NCBI GenBank assembly: GCA_013349325.1
Contig: DUZX01000014.1
Coordinates: 19,632-83,631, forward strand
DNA: 64,000 nt
Source: Desulfuromonadales bacterium
GTDB lineage: Bacteria; Desulfobacterota; Desulfuromonadia; Geobacterales; Pseudopelobacteraceae
Direction of reading: 5' to 3'
Position numbers and translations under genes: made by a program. The notes beneath the pieces are model-generated. The model searched no databases, was not told the origin of the DNA, and worked only from the letters and a program-made list of their open reading frames with translations. Below, one piece after another: positions 34,605 through 42,944 of this stretch (positions within the stretch are counted from its first letter, which is position 1; each line of letters begins with the position of its first letter).

Positions 34605-35765
34605 TTACGCCGCTGATGGATTCGTCTTCATCAATCGTCCGATAATCCGCAGAAAATTTTTGGTCAATCCGGGGTGCAGATCGGTACCCATCATACCGAA
34701 CATCATCGTTGCAATCTCTTTTAGTTCTACCGGTTCGCGGTAGGAACGCCGTGTGCGCAGAGCATCAAAAAAATCTGATATTGCAGTCATATGGCTGCAC
34801 AAATTCTGTTGCCAACTGTCGGCAACACGCGGATACCCCCTCAGGTTATATTTCAGATGGTGTTCATAGGCTGCGATTGCCGCCAGTCGCGGCACGCCGG
34901 GTGTGTCAAGCAGGTGTCGAGCCCCTTTGACCGGATGCTGCTTCATGATATCAAATTCCTCGTCCGTCAGTTTGCCTTTCTTGGTGAGGATCTCCTCCGG
35001 AATGTAGAGCTTGCCGATGTCATGTAACATGGCGGCAACTCCGATATCGTTCAGCAACTGGCCTTCAATTCCGAGAGCCATGGCCTGGGCCAGGTTGAGA
35101 ACGCAGACGTTGGTCGAATGCGTAAAGGTATATTCATCGGTATCGCGTAAGGCGGCCATCGCAAGGAGCGGCCTCGCTTCCTGGCGGAAAACATCAATAA
35201 AACCGGATACAATATCAAAAATACCGTTGACTTTGAGTTTGTGCTGCTGCTTGGCGGTTTCATACATTTCCATAAACCGGCTCATTTCTTCGTGCGGCAT
35301 ATCCGGCAGACTGACGCGCGCAGGTTTCGTACCGCTACTGCTCGTGCCCGCATCCATCGAGCTCAGTCGGACCTCAACCCGGCCCAGACGCAAGTGCTCT
35401 GAAGAGTCGATAACCCGTTGCCCGCTCTCCTGCTGCAGCGCAATACCGCGAATAAGGGCATCCAGTTCCGCTTTCGTTACTCCCGGCACAATGGTCATTG
35501 TGCCGATCGAATTCGCGGTAAAAATCTGCGTGAAGCGGCGCAAAAACAGAGTCAGTTCCTGTGCTTGTCCATCTATGACCAGTTCATTTTCCACAATCAT
35601 CAACGTAAATTCTGAACGTGCCTGCAGAACAGACATCAGGTTGGTATACGCCAGTGCCGAAAGGCGCTCCACCTGAGGGTGTCCCATACTGTAAAGCGCT
35701 GCGTTTGCTACTGCTGAAAGAAGGTGGCGGATAAAGTCCAGGACCGGCATGGTGTGGCTTTTCAT
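34605..35765 (-). CDS. HD-GYP-type domain protein with a divergent GYP motif
   Basis: This 386-residue protein has an N-terminal region (1-160) that is not recognised and a C-terminal HD domain of the HD-GYP group. Conserved parts are 'YTFTHSTNVCVLNLAQAMAL', 'MLHDIGKLYIPEEILTKKGK', 'MKQHPVKGARHLL' and 'ISDFFDALRTRRSYR'. The GYP segment reads 'EHHLKYNLRGYP' where active enzymes have HHExxDGxGYP: GYP is kept but the Glu and Asp are changed. Hydrolysis of cyclic-di-GMP is therefore uncertain. Its ATG overlaps the stop of the upstream HEAT gene (ATGA), showing translational coupling. Confidence 0.78.
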   Translation of the reverse strand: MKSHTMPVLDFIRHLLSAVANAALYSMGHPQVERLSALAYTNLMSVLQARSEFTLMIVENELVIDGQAQELTLFLRRFTQIFTANSIGTMTIVPGVTKAELDALIRGIALQQESGQRVIDSSEHLRLGRVEVRLSSMDAGTSSSGTKPARVSLPDMPHEEMSRFMEMYETAKQQHKLKVNGIFDIVSGFIDVFRQEARPLLAMAALRDTDEYTFTHSTNVCVLNLAQAMALGIEGQLLNDIGVAAMLHDIGKLYIPEEILTKKGKLTDEEFDIMKQHPVKGARHLLDTPGVPRLAAIAAYEHHLKYNLRGYPRVADSWQQNLCSHMTAISDFFDALRTRRSYREPVELKEIATMMFGMMGTDLHPGLTKNFLRIIGRLMKTNPSAA

Positions 35766-37939
35766 GGCATGGCTCCGGTAAGCTTCTGTAAGGAAAGGGT
35801 CGCCTGTCGGGCAATATCGCCACTATCACCGGCAAGCCGCTCCAGAATCGGTCTGGCAATTTTCAGCGGATAGCGTTCAAAGGATTGAACGATATCAATT
35901 TTAAGTCGTGTTAACGTCGTGGCATGGAGCAGGCTTCTGGATGACAGAATCCTGGCGAGTTCCGGAAGTGCTTCAGTCCGGCCGGATTCTGCCAGTGAAT
36001 CGACGACAGCTTTTTTTATAAGGTACTCGCTCTGTTGCAATCCCCCTTTACTCAAGAGACCGATCAGAGCAGTCAGAATGGCCGGAGATGAGCAGCGCTC
36101 GGTAAGTTTGATAGTTTCCAGAAGACGTTCCTGATCCTGACTTTCCAGATTCTGCACTACCTGTTTTTCGGCAATCGGATCACCGAAGTGCACTAGAACT
36201 TTGAGAACCTCCTGATGCAGACGGGGGTCAGGGTTGCGGAGCAGTGGGCGTATCTGTGGTACGACATCCGGTTGATTGATCGCGCAGAGGATAATCAGCA
36301 GGTTGCGTAAATAGTACCAGCGGGAGTCTCCCAGTCGACCTGCCACAGCAACGCGGGCTTCCGGGCCGAGTGCTATCAGGCAATCCATAAAAAAACGTCG
36401 CATCGACATGTTCGTCTCTTCCGACAGCCGGTCGAGTAACACCTCACAGAAGATGGGTCCCATTTTGAGGATCAGGCGCCGGATATCTTCATAGCGAGGT
36501 TTGCCCCAGATGGCGAGGCCATCCAGTATTTCTTCAAGATTCTCACGGCAGGAGTATTCATCAGACAAGAGGGTGCGCAGGGATGCGGGGAAGGTTGCGT
36601 CTGCCGTGCGGTCTACCATGGTATGCAGCTGCTCGTATTCGCCGGTCTGCAGTACGTAACGGAACATGTCACTGAGGTTCCGGACGAGCATTTCTCGTTC
36701 CTCAAGCGTTTCGCACCCCTCGCGAACCAGATTAAGTAATATCTCGCCGATACTGGCTTCTATATGCTGATTTTCCAGCGTTTCAAGCAGGCTGCCGGAG
36801 TCGTCAACCTGCATGCGGGGCAGATGGTCGGCTGCAATGATTGCATTCAGTTTTTGCTGGTATTCATCCGGTACAAATTCTTCAGAGTCATGTTCTCTGA
36901 AAATGGTTTTCATTTTTTCGGCTATATTCTCTTCGCTGGAGATATCCTGCTCGATGTTTTGCTGATGGTAGCCATGCCGTCCCATACGCTGGAGCAGGCC
37001 CATGACGATCGGCGGAACACTGAGACGGTGCTGGTTGACGTCATCCAGTGTTTCCAGTACCGCAGCGGAAGACAGGTTGCTGATGATTTTTTCTGTGGCG
37101 ATCTGTCCGGCCGAGTTTCTGACTTCAAATGAACTGCTTAAAAACTGACGGCGCAACTCAGGGTTAAGGCCGCTGATGAATGTTGCCAGTTTCTCGTATG
37201 GCACTGTTTTCAGGTAGCCTGGAGATGCCGCCGTGTCTCCCTGACGCATGAAGCTGGTAATAGTCTGGCTGTAGCTGACTTCATTGGGCCCGTTTTGGTC
37301 GAACTGCCGGTTCAGAACATCGGCCAGTATATGAGGGTCAAGATCAACATCCGTACTGCCGTCGGAGCTGAGCTCGCCTCGTGTAAGGCCACGTGCAAAG
37401 CGCTCCCACAGGCTCTCACCCATGCGGATTGTCCGCTCGGAATTGATGGAATCTTCATCGGTTGTACTGAAAAGATCGTAGCGTATTGAACGGATACCGA
37501 TGGCCTGTATGCCGGAGTCGCTCCAGAGCTGCTCGATGCCCCCTTGGCAGAGAATATCGTCACGTCTCAGGCTGAGTATGGTGGTGAACCTGTCCAGTTC
37601 CTCCAGCGTCAGACCGCTATGTAACAGCAGGGCACCGATGCCGTGGTCAAAAAGAACCCGGGCGAAATCCCGGTAGACGAGATTTGTTTTGTCCAGAAAG
37701 ACGCCGGCCACCATCAGCGCACTGCTGGTCACTCCCAGAATGATTTCATCCTGCAGCATCATCAGGTCATCGTAAGCGCGCAGAGCCTTGGTAAAGGAAG
37801 CGCTTATGACCGGGTGCCCTTTCGGGTAGGCGCGGCAGTTGCGACGCGCTATGTTGAGCTCGATGATCAGGCTGGAGAGCGCTTTCGTGTCAAGGCCGCT
37901 CACCTGTATGTCGTCGCTTTGATAGTCCATGGCATCCAC
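35762..37939 (-). CDS. HEAT-repeat scaffold protein
   Basis: This 725-residue soluble protein shows no enzyme motif. The C-terminal half has HEAT-type helical repeats ('LLRNPDPRLHQEVLKVLVHF', 'PAILTALIGLLSKGG', 'ILERLAGDSGDIARQATLSL'). The N-terminal part contains 'IGALLLHSGLTLEELDRFTT', close in style to the N-terminus of the downstream HD-GYP-like protein ('LVIDGQAQELTLFLRRFTQI'), which suggests a shared domain. The 4-nt overlap with that gene implies a stoichiometric pair, with the HEAT protein perhaps a docking partner for the HD domain (inference). Confidence 0.7.
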   Translation of the reverse strand: MDAMDYQSDDIQVSGLDTKALSSLIIELNIARRNCRAYPKGHPVISASFTKALRAYDDLMMLQDEIILGVTSSALMVAGVFLDKTNLVYRDFARVLFDHGIGALLLHSGLTLEELDRFTTILSLRRDDILCQGGIEQLWSDSGIQAIGIRSIRYDLFSTTDEDSINSERTIRMGESLWERFARGLTRGELSSDGSTDVDLDPHILADVLNRQFDQNGPNEVSYSQTITSFMRQGDTAASPGYLKTVPYEKLATFISGLNPELRRQFLSSSFEVRNSAGQIATEKIISNLSSAAVLETLDDVNQHRLSVPPIVMGLLQRMGRHGYHQQNIEQDISSEENIAEKMKTIFREHDSEEFVPDEYQQKLNAIIAADHLPRMQVDDSGSLLETLENQHIEASIGEILLNLVREGCETLEEREMLVRNLSDMFRYVLQTGEYEQLHTMVDRTADATFPASLRTLLSDEYSCRENLEEILDGLAIWGKPRYEDIRRLILKMGPIFCEVLLDRLSEETNMSMRRFFMDCLIALGPEARVAVAGRLGDSRWYYLRNLLIILCAINQPDVVPQIRPLLRNPDPRLHQEVLKVLVHFGDPIAEKQVVQNLESQDQERLLETIKLTERCSSPAILTALIGLLSKGGLQQSEYLIKKAVVDSLAESGRTEALPELARILSSRSLLHATTLTRLKIDIVQSFERYPLKIARPILERLAGDSGDIARQATLSLQKLTGAMP

Positions 37940-38072
37940 GCGAGTTGAGAAGTTTCATAGATATACAGTATACGGGCGAAAAATAAAACCGGTATAATTT
38001 CAAGGATATGTTTCACTGAGGCGCATTATGATATCTGCTGTTCTTCCTGCTTGACCTGTCACGCTATTTACG

Positions 38073-38096
38073 ATAGCTTCCCAACGTTGAAGCTAT
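38073..38096 (+). promoter_or_regulatory. Hairpin just before rsmD
   Basis: ATAGCTTC (38073-38080) and GAAGCTAT (38089-38096) form a perfect 8-bp stem with an 8-nt loop ending 8 nt before the rsmD ATG, so it could occlude the ribosome binding site. Confidence 0.4.
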
Positions 38097-38104
38097 GAGG
38101 TCGT

Positions 38105-38668
38105 ATGCGTGTAATTGCGGGAACATATCGTGGAACCAGATTGTCGGCGCCTTCAGGCATGGCGACACGTCCAACTTCTGATCGTGTAAAAGAGTCACTG
38201 TTCAGCATCATATCGTGCCGGATGTCGCTTAACGGCATTCATATTCTCGATATCTGTGCCGGAACCGGCAGCCTGGGAATAGAGGCGCTCAGTCGTGGTG
38301 GGGCTGCTGCCACGTTCATTGAGCGCGACCGAACGATGCAGCCGTTCCTGAATAAAAACATCGCGGCGGTTCACTGCCGTGATCGTGCAGAAATAATTAT
38401 CAGTAGCGCAGAGCCTGCGGTGAGGTCGCTTGCGGCCCGTGGGAGGCAGTTTGAGCTGATACTGTTTGATCCACCGTATGATTCAGAACTGTATGAACCT
38501 GTCGCGGAGTTGCTGTCTACTCATGCTCTTCTGAAAGCCGGGGGGCTTCTGGTTATGGAATGTTCGTCCCGAAAACAGCTTCCGCCTGTAATCGGATCAT
38601 ATTTTCAATATGATCGCCGTGTCTATGGTGTGACGGCTCTTGAATTATTTTCATGGGAGGGAGTATGA
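38105..38668 (+). CDS. rsmD: 16S rRNA (guanine966-N2)-methyltransferase
   Basis: This 187-residue methyltransferase modifies G966 of 16S rRNA. The N-terminus 'MRVIAGTYRGTRL' is the family signature; the SAM site is 'ILDICAGTGSLGIEALSRG' and the catalytic motif is 'LILFDPPYDS' (DPPY). It overlaps coaD by 4 nt (ATGA), the arrangement found in many bacteria. Confidence 0.93.
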   Translation: MRVIAGTYRGTRLSAPSGMATRPTSDRVKESLFSIISCRMSLNGIHILDICAGTGSLGIEALSRGGAAATFIERDRTMQPFLNKNIAAVHCRDRAEIIISSAEPAVRSLAARGRQFELILFDPPYDSELYEPVAELLSTHALLKAGGLLVMECSSRKQLPPVIGSYFQYDRRVYGVTALELFSWEGV

Positions 38669-39150
38669 AAAAAATTGCCGTATATCCAGGCTCATTCGAT
38701 CCGATTACCTACGGCCATCTGGATATCATCAAGCGTGGCCTGACAATCTTCGACGAAATTATCGTGGCGGTTGCCAATAACTCGCAGAAAAATTCATTGT
38801 TTTCAACCGAAGAGCGTGTGAAGCTGATTCAGGATGTTCTGAAAGAGGAACGGAGGGTCACGGTTGACACATTCAGTGGACTTCTGATAGATTACGTGGC
38901 TTCAAAAGGTGCACATGTAATCATTCGGGGATTGCGGGCGATTTCTGACTTTGAGTACGAGTTCCAGATTGCGCAGATGAACAGCAGCATCGGACGTGAG
39001 ATAGAAACACTTTTCATGATGACCTCACTGCAGTACGGCTATCTCTCCTCTTCAATCGTCAAAGAGGTCTGCTCGCTGAACGGTGATATCGATAGTTTTG
39101 TACCGGCGGAAATAAAATCAGCCTTAAAAGCCAAGTACGGCCTGGCTTAA
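38665..39150 (+). CDS. coaD: Phosphopantetheine adenylyltransferase
   Basis: This 161-residue enzyme makes dephospho-CoA from 4'-phosphopantetheine and ATP. The nucleotidyl-transferase motif is in 'VYPGSFDPITYGHLDIIKRG' (TxxH-like YGH) and the C-terminal signature is 'SLQYGYLSSSIVKEV'. The ATG at 38665 is preferred to the upstream in-frame ATG at 38653, because it gives the family N-terminus MKKIAVYPGSFDP and GGGAGGG lies just upstream. Confidence 0.95.
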   Translation: MKKIAVYPGSFDPITYGHLDIIKRGLTIFDEIIVAVANNSQKNSLFSTEERVKLIQDVLKEERRVTVDTFSGLLIDYVASKGAHVIIRGLRAISDFEYEFQIAQMNSSIGREIETLFMMTSLQYGYLSSSIVKEVCSLNGDIDSFVPAEIKSALKAKYGLA

Positions 39151-39208
39151 CCCGGGTCTACCATTTTTGATGTTTGAAGTAGCCAACAAACGACAGGAGG
39201 AATACCAG

Positions 39209-40405
39209 ATGAAATTAGCAGATCGCGTCAACAAGATTCAGCCATCACCAACACTTGCAATCGATGCCAAAGCCAAGGCACTTAAAGCCCAGGGTGTCGA
39301 TGTTATCGGTTTTGGAGCTGGAGAACCAGATTTTGATACACCCGTTAATATTCGTGAAGCGGGCAAAAAGGCCATCGATAACGGCTTTACGCGGTACATG
39401 CCGGTTGGAGGCGCTGATGATCTTAAAGATGCCATTATAGCTAAAATGAAGCGCGATCATGGTCTGGAATACAGTCGTGACGAAATATCGGTTGCCTGCG
39501 GTGCCAAACATACCCTCTACAACATCTCTCAGGCTCTGATTCAGGAGGGTGACGAAGTCATCATTCCGGCGCCGTACTGGGTATCCTACCCTGACCAGGT
39601 CGTGCTTGCCGGCGGTACACCGGTGTATATCGAAACCGGTGAAGAGACCGCGTTTAAAATTACGCCCGAGCAGCTCGAAAAAGCTGTGACGCCCCATACG
39701 AAGGCGCTGATACTGAACTCCCCCTGCAATCCTACCGGCACCAGTTATACGGTTGCAGAGTTGAAGGCACTTGGTCAGGTCTGTCTGAAATATGATTTCC
39801 TCATTATCTCGGATGATATCTACGAACGGCTTATCTACGACGGACTTGAATTTGCCAACATTGTTCAGGTCGTACCTGAGCTTAAATCGCGTACTGTCGT
39901 TGTCAATGGCGTTTCAAAAACGTACGCCATGACCGGCTGGCGAATCGGCTATGCCTGCGGTCCCAAAGAGCTGATGGCAGCCATGACTAAAATGCAGTCA
40001 CAGTCTACGTCTAATGCGACCTCGATCGCACAGAAAGCTTCTGTTGAAGCGCTCAACGGTTCTCAGGATGCGGTTGTTGCCATGTGTGTTGAATTCGAAA
40101 AACGTCGCAGCTATATTGTAGAACGCCTGAACGCCATGCCGGGTGTCACCTGTTTCAGATCAACCGGCGCTTTCTACGTCTTTCCCAATTTTTCCTGTGC
40201 ATACGGAAAAACAACTCCCGGCGGTGCCAAAATTAACAATTCTTCTGATTTCGCCGCCTACCTGCTAGAGGATGCCAAAGTTGCTCTGGTTCCCGGAGTG
40301 GCATTTGGTGCCGATAAGTATGCCCGTCTTTCGTACGCAATAAGTATGGAAAACATAACCAAAGGCATGGATCGTATTGAACAGGCGATTAAAAACCTCG
40401 TATAA
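39209..40405 (+). CDS. aspC: Class I aspartate/aromatic aminotransferase
   Basis: This 398-residue PLP enzyme transfers amino groups between aspartate and 2-oxoacids. The PLP lysine is in 'VVNGVSKTYAMTGWRIGYAC', and substrate and cofactor contacts are visible in 'FGAGEPDFDTP', 'NSPCNPTGTSY', and 'ISDDIYERLIYD'. It is the subgroup I-gamma type found in thermophiles and many bacteria; some members also act on prephenate. The start at 39209 has ACAGGAGGAAT upstream and gives MKLADRVNKIQPSPT, typical of the family. A terminator follows. Confidence 0.9.
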   Translation: MKLADRVNKIQPSPTLAIDAKAKALKAQGVDVIGFGAGEPDFDTPVNIREAGKKAIDNGFTRYMPVGGADDLKDAIIAKMKRDHGLEYSRDEISVACGAKHTLYNISQALIQEGDEVIIPAPYWVSYPDQVVLAGGTPVYIETGEETAFKITPEQLEKAVTPHTKALILNSPCNPTGTSYTVAELKALGQVCLKYDFLIISDDIYERLIYDGLEFANIVQVVPELKSRTVVVNGVSKTYAMTGWRIGYACGPKELMAAMTKMQSQSTSNATSIAQKASVEALNGSQDAVVAMCVEFEKRRSYIVERLNAMPGVTCFRSTGAFYVFPNFSCAYGKTTPGGAKINNSSDFAAYLLEDAKVALVPGVAFGADKYARLSYAISMENITKGMDRIEQAIKNLV

Positions 40406-40415
40406 AAAGTATGGT

Positions 40416-40447
40416 ATGAGGCGCCGAAAGGCGCCTCATTTTTTTTG
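40416..40447 (+). terminator. Rho-independent terminator after the aminotransferase
   Basis: A perfect 10-bp stem ATGAGGCGCC/GGCGCCTCAT with a GAAA tetraloop is followed by eight T residues. Confidence 0.93.
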
Positions 40448-40461
40448 AATGAGAGGTCATC

Positions 40462-40662
40462 GTGATAACTCAAGATATGATAATTTCAGATATTATCGCA
40501 CAGTATCCAGAGACTCTGCCGATTTTCAAGTTTTATAAACTTGATTGCTACGAATGTCAGATTGCCGATCTTGAAACTCTGGAACATGGTGCCGGTGTCC
40601 ACAAGGTTGCTATTCAGGAATTACTTGTATCTCTGAATGCGGCGCGCAATGATGCAACGTGA
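40462..40662 (+). CDS. DUF1858 domain protein
   Basis: This 66-residue protein matches the DUF1858/ScdA-N-like small domain: 'MIISDIIAQYPETLPIFKFY' then 'LDCYECQIADLETLEHGA' and 'VHKVAIQELLVSLNAA'. The two cysteines in CYEC are typical of the family, whose members often accompany hybrid-cluster or iron-repair proteins. Function not known. It lies 15 nt after a terminator and 23 nt before a PilZ gene. Confidence 0.8.
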   Translation: MITQDMIISDIIAQYPETLPIFKFYKLDCYECQIADLETLEHGAGVHKVAIQELLVSLNAARNDAT

Positions 40663-40685
40663 TGTGCCGTTCGGGAGCCTGACCA

Positions 40686-41777
40686 TTGAGTGATATGGAA
40701 CAGTATAGCCGGTATTTTTCGGTCGGCATGAAAGTTGGTGTCAGCATACCGCTGCCGAACGCGAGCGTATTCAGGGACTGGGCCATTGTCCAGGACGTTG
40801 ACGAAGACCTGATCGCCCTGCAGCTGTCGCGCGACATGCTCCCGGCCCATGTGACGTTGCGCTACGGTCAGATTCTGGAGTTGCGCTGCGGCGGAAATAA
40901 CGACAATTACTGTTGCCGGGCAATGATTGTGTCTGAGAGTGATGCCCGACAGTTGATGCTGCGACTGATCGGTGAAATAGTCTCCGATGACCTGCGCGAA
41001 TTTTACCGGATAGATGCGTTCCTTCCGATCAAATACTTCGTCAGTCGCGAGCAGAATGTCGAACGGCTCCGTTTGGATTGGGAAGAACGGCGTGTCTATC
41101 GTTTGCGGCAGAAAAATCACAGCTGGAGCGGAAAGTTGCCGGCTGCAGATGCTCAACTGCCTCACGAACGACTGCAGGAGCGAGAAGAGGCCGAGACGGA
41201 GTCGTCAGAAGAGAGTAAACCTACAGAACCAACTACATACGAACCGTGGAACACTATCATCCCCCTGGCAGCAAATATTAGCGGTGGCGGTCTGCGATTG
41301 ATCACGCACCAGGGTTTTGAAGATGGTGAATACTGTCTGCTTGAAATCTTGGTCCCCTCACCACAGAGGGTGGTAGACGTTGTCGCCCGTGTCGTTTTTG
41401 CCAATCGCAATTTTGCCGCCGGGACAGACCGGGAATATTTCAATACCGGCATGCAGTTCCTGTACATTGATGAACGTGATCGTGACGCCGTTGTTACCTA
41501 TATTTCAACCATCCAGCTGATGCGAAACCGCCAGTTACTGGAAGAATATATGTTTCGTGACAAAGGTGGGGGACGGCATCAGGAAAAGGCAGCGGACACG
41601 TCCGGTGTTAGCGTCAAAAGAATTGCAATCCTGGTCGCAACTGCGGTTACCATTTTATTAATAGCCATCATGATGTTCAATTTTTTCTGGGACTATGTTC
41701 ACGGACACCCTAAAGGCGAAATCGAACAGACTTTTGAAGGGGGAATCAGGAAGTATATCGAGCAGCGACAGCGTTAA
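40686..41777 (+). CDS. PilZ-domain membrane protein
   Basis: This 363-residue protein has an N-terminal beta-rich YcgR-like region (about 10-100), a PilZ domain split by a charged insertion, and a C-terminal transmembrane helix ('IAILVATAVTILLIAIMMFN'). The cyclic-di-GMP binding elements are present: RxxxR as 'REFYR' near residue 105 and NxSxxG as 'NISGGG' near residue 198. About 75 residues, rich in Glu and Ser, separate them, where typical PilZ domains have 20-30. The listed start is TTG at 40686 with GGGAG upstream; the ATG at 40695 is three codons in and equally possible. Confidence 0.8.
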   Translation: MSDMEQYSRYFSVGMKVGVSIPLPNASVFRDWAIVQDVDEDLIALQLSRDMLPAHVTLRYGQILELRCGGNNDNYCCRAMIVSESDARQLMLRLIGEIVSDDLREFYRIDAFLPIKYFVSREQNVERLRLDWEERRVYRLRQKNHSWSGKLPAADAQLPHERLQEREEAETESSEESKPTEPTTYEPWNTIIPLAANISGGGLRLITHQGFEDGEYCLLEILVPSPQRVVDVVARVVFANRNFAAGTDREYFNTGMQFLYIDERDRDAVVTYISTIQLMRNRQLLEEYMFRDKGGGRHQEKAADTSGVSVKRIAILVATAVTILLIAIMMFNFFWDYVHGHPKGEIEQTFEGGIRKYIEQRQR

Positions 41778-41800
41778 GTGCTACAGGAGCGTTAGCTTGT

Positions 41801-41846
41801 AAAAGAGCCCTTCCATTCCGATTCGTTCGGGTCGGGGAAGGGCTTT
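41801..41846. terminator. Bidirectional terminator between convergent genes
   Basis: AAAAGAGCCCTTCC (41801-41814) pairs with GGAAGGGCTTTT (41835-41846) around an inner hairpin. It has an A-run before and a T-run after the core and lies between the PilZ gene and the convergent Tim44-like gene. Confidence 0.85.
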
Positions 41847-41875
41847 TGTTGTGAGGCGAGGGACATTTCGATGTG

Positions 41876-42820
41876 TTATTTTTGGTCGATTGCCGTCAAG
41901 CGCCAGGGATTGTTGCCGACCGGGCGAGTGAAAGTCCAGAATTCTTCGAACTTAACCGGTTCGGTCTTGCTGCCGGTCTGCACTGCTCCAGTCGTATCAT
42001 CCGTTGTATAATCCAGCAGGTTGGCATAGATCAGCGTCGTAATGTAATCCTGCCCCGACTCCTGCCAGGCGCTCGTAATTTCCACGTTTCTGACGGCAAT
42101 ATTTTCCAGCTTGTTAATCTGCTTATTCCGTATCAGGATATCGATATCCGATTGCATGATGCGCCGCATTTCATCGGTCATGATGGTGACTACATGAGAG
42201 AGATCACGATTCATCCAGGCGCTCTGGACTTTGAAAAAGTTGTCCATTACCAGATCATTAAAACGCCCTTCATCAAAGCTCTGGTCAAACTGCCGGATAT
42301 GATTCAAACCGGTTTCAACATCATCGGCTTCAGGAAGCGCATTCAGGTATCCGCCAGGAAGCGGGGTAATTGTTCCTGTCTGGTATGGCTGCTGATAGAG
42401 AGTGTTGTTTGAGCTGTTTTCGCGCCCTTTTTTGATGTAGCGGTAGATAAAATAGCCGATGCCGGCCAGCAGCAAAATCTCGAAAAGTCCTATGCCGCCA
42501 CCCATCCCGCCGCCTGAACCGCCAAAGCCGAGGCTTCTGAACAACATTCCCCCCAGCATTCCGCCAACCATCCCGCCGGCCATACTTCGTAAAAAACCAC
42601 CCGAAGCCGGCTGCTGTAGGGGAGGTGTCGGAGTGGCCTGTTGCTGACGCGGGGCTGATTGGGTACTGGGGCTCATGGGACGGGAATAACTGCGCGAACC
42701 GCGACTCCCGGTAGATCGGCTGCCTCCGGCACGGGCATGGGCGTTCAGTTCCAACGTGGTTACTGACAGGAATAGTACAGCTGCCATAACGGCAAAAAAC
42801 TTTATCGCATATCTTTTCAT
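41876..42820 (-). CDS. Tim44-like domain protein
   Basis: This 314-residue protein has an N-terminal hydrophobic signal segment ('FFAVMAAVLFLSVTTLELN'), a Ser/Arg/Pro-rich low-complexity stretch, a Gly-rich hydrophobic segment ('GGMVGGMLGGMLFRSLGFGG', then 'GLFEILLLAGIGYFIYRYI') and a C-terminal Tim44-like domain (about 160-314: 'FNDLVMDNFFKVQSAWMNRD', 'YITTLIYANLLDYTTDD', 'FWTFTRPVGNNPWRLTAI'). It is probably membrane-anchored with a lipid- or protein-binding domain. Bacterial members have no defined role. Confidence 0.82.
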   Translation of the reverse strand: MKRYAIKFFAVMAAVLFLSVTTLELNAHARAGGSRSTGSRGSRSYSRPMSPSTQSAPRQQQATPTPPLQQPASGGFLRSMAGGMVGGMLGGMLFRSLGFGGSGGGMGGGIGLFEILLLAGIGYFIYRYIKKGRENSSNNTLYQQPYQTGTITPLPGGYLNALPEADDVETGLNHIRQFDQSFDEGRFNDLVMDNFFKVQSAWMNRDLSHVVTIMTDEMRRIMQSDIDILIRNKQINKLENIAVRNVEITSAWQESGQDYITTLIYANLLDYTTDDTTGAVQTGSKTEPVKFEEFWTFTRPVGNNPWRLTAIDQK

Positions 42821-42944
42821 GTAGTTGTCTCCTTATGTACGGTGTGCAGAGAGCGGCAGGTATAAACGCATTGTTCTGAATATGGTCACAGAATACACGA
42901 AAATCAAGGGTGTCTGAAAAAAAAGGATTCTCTGCCAGGAAATA

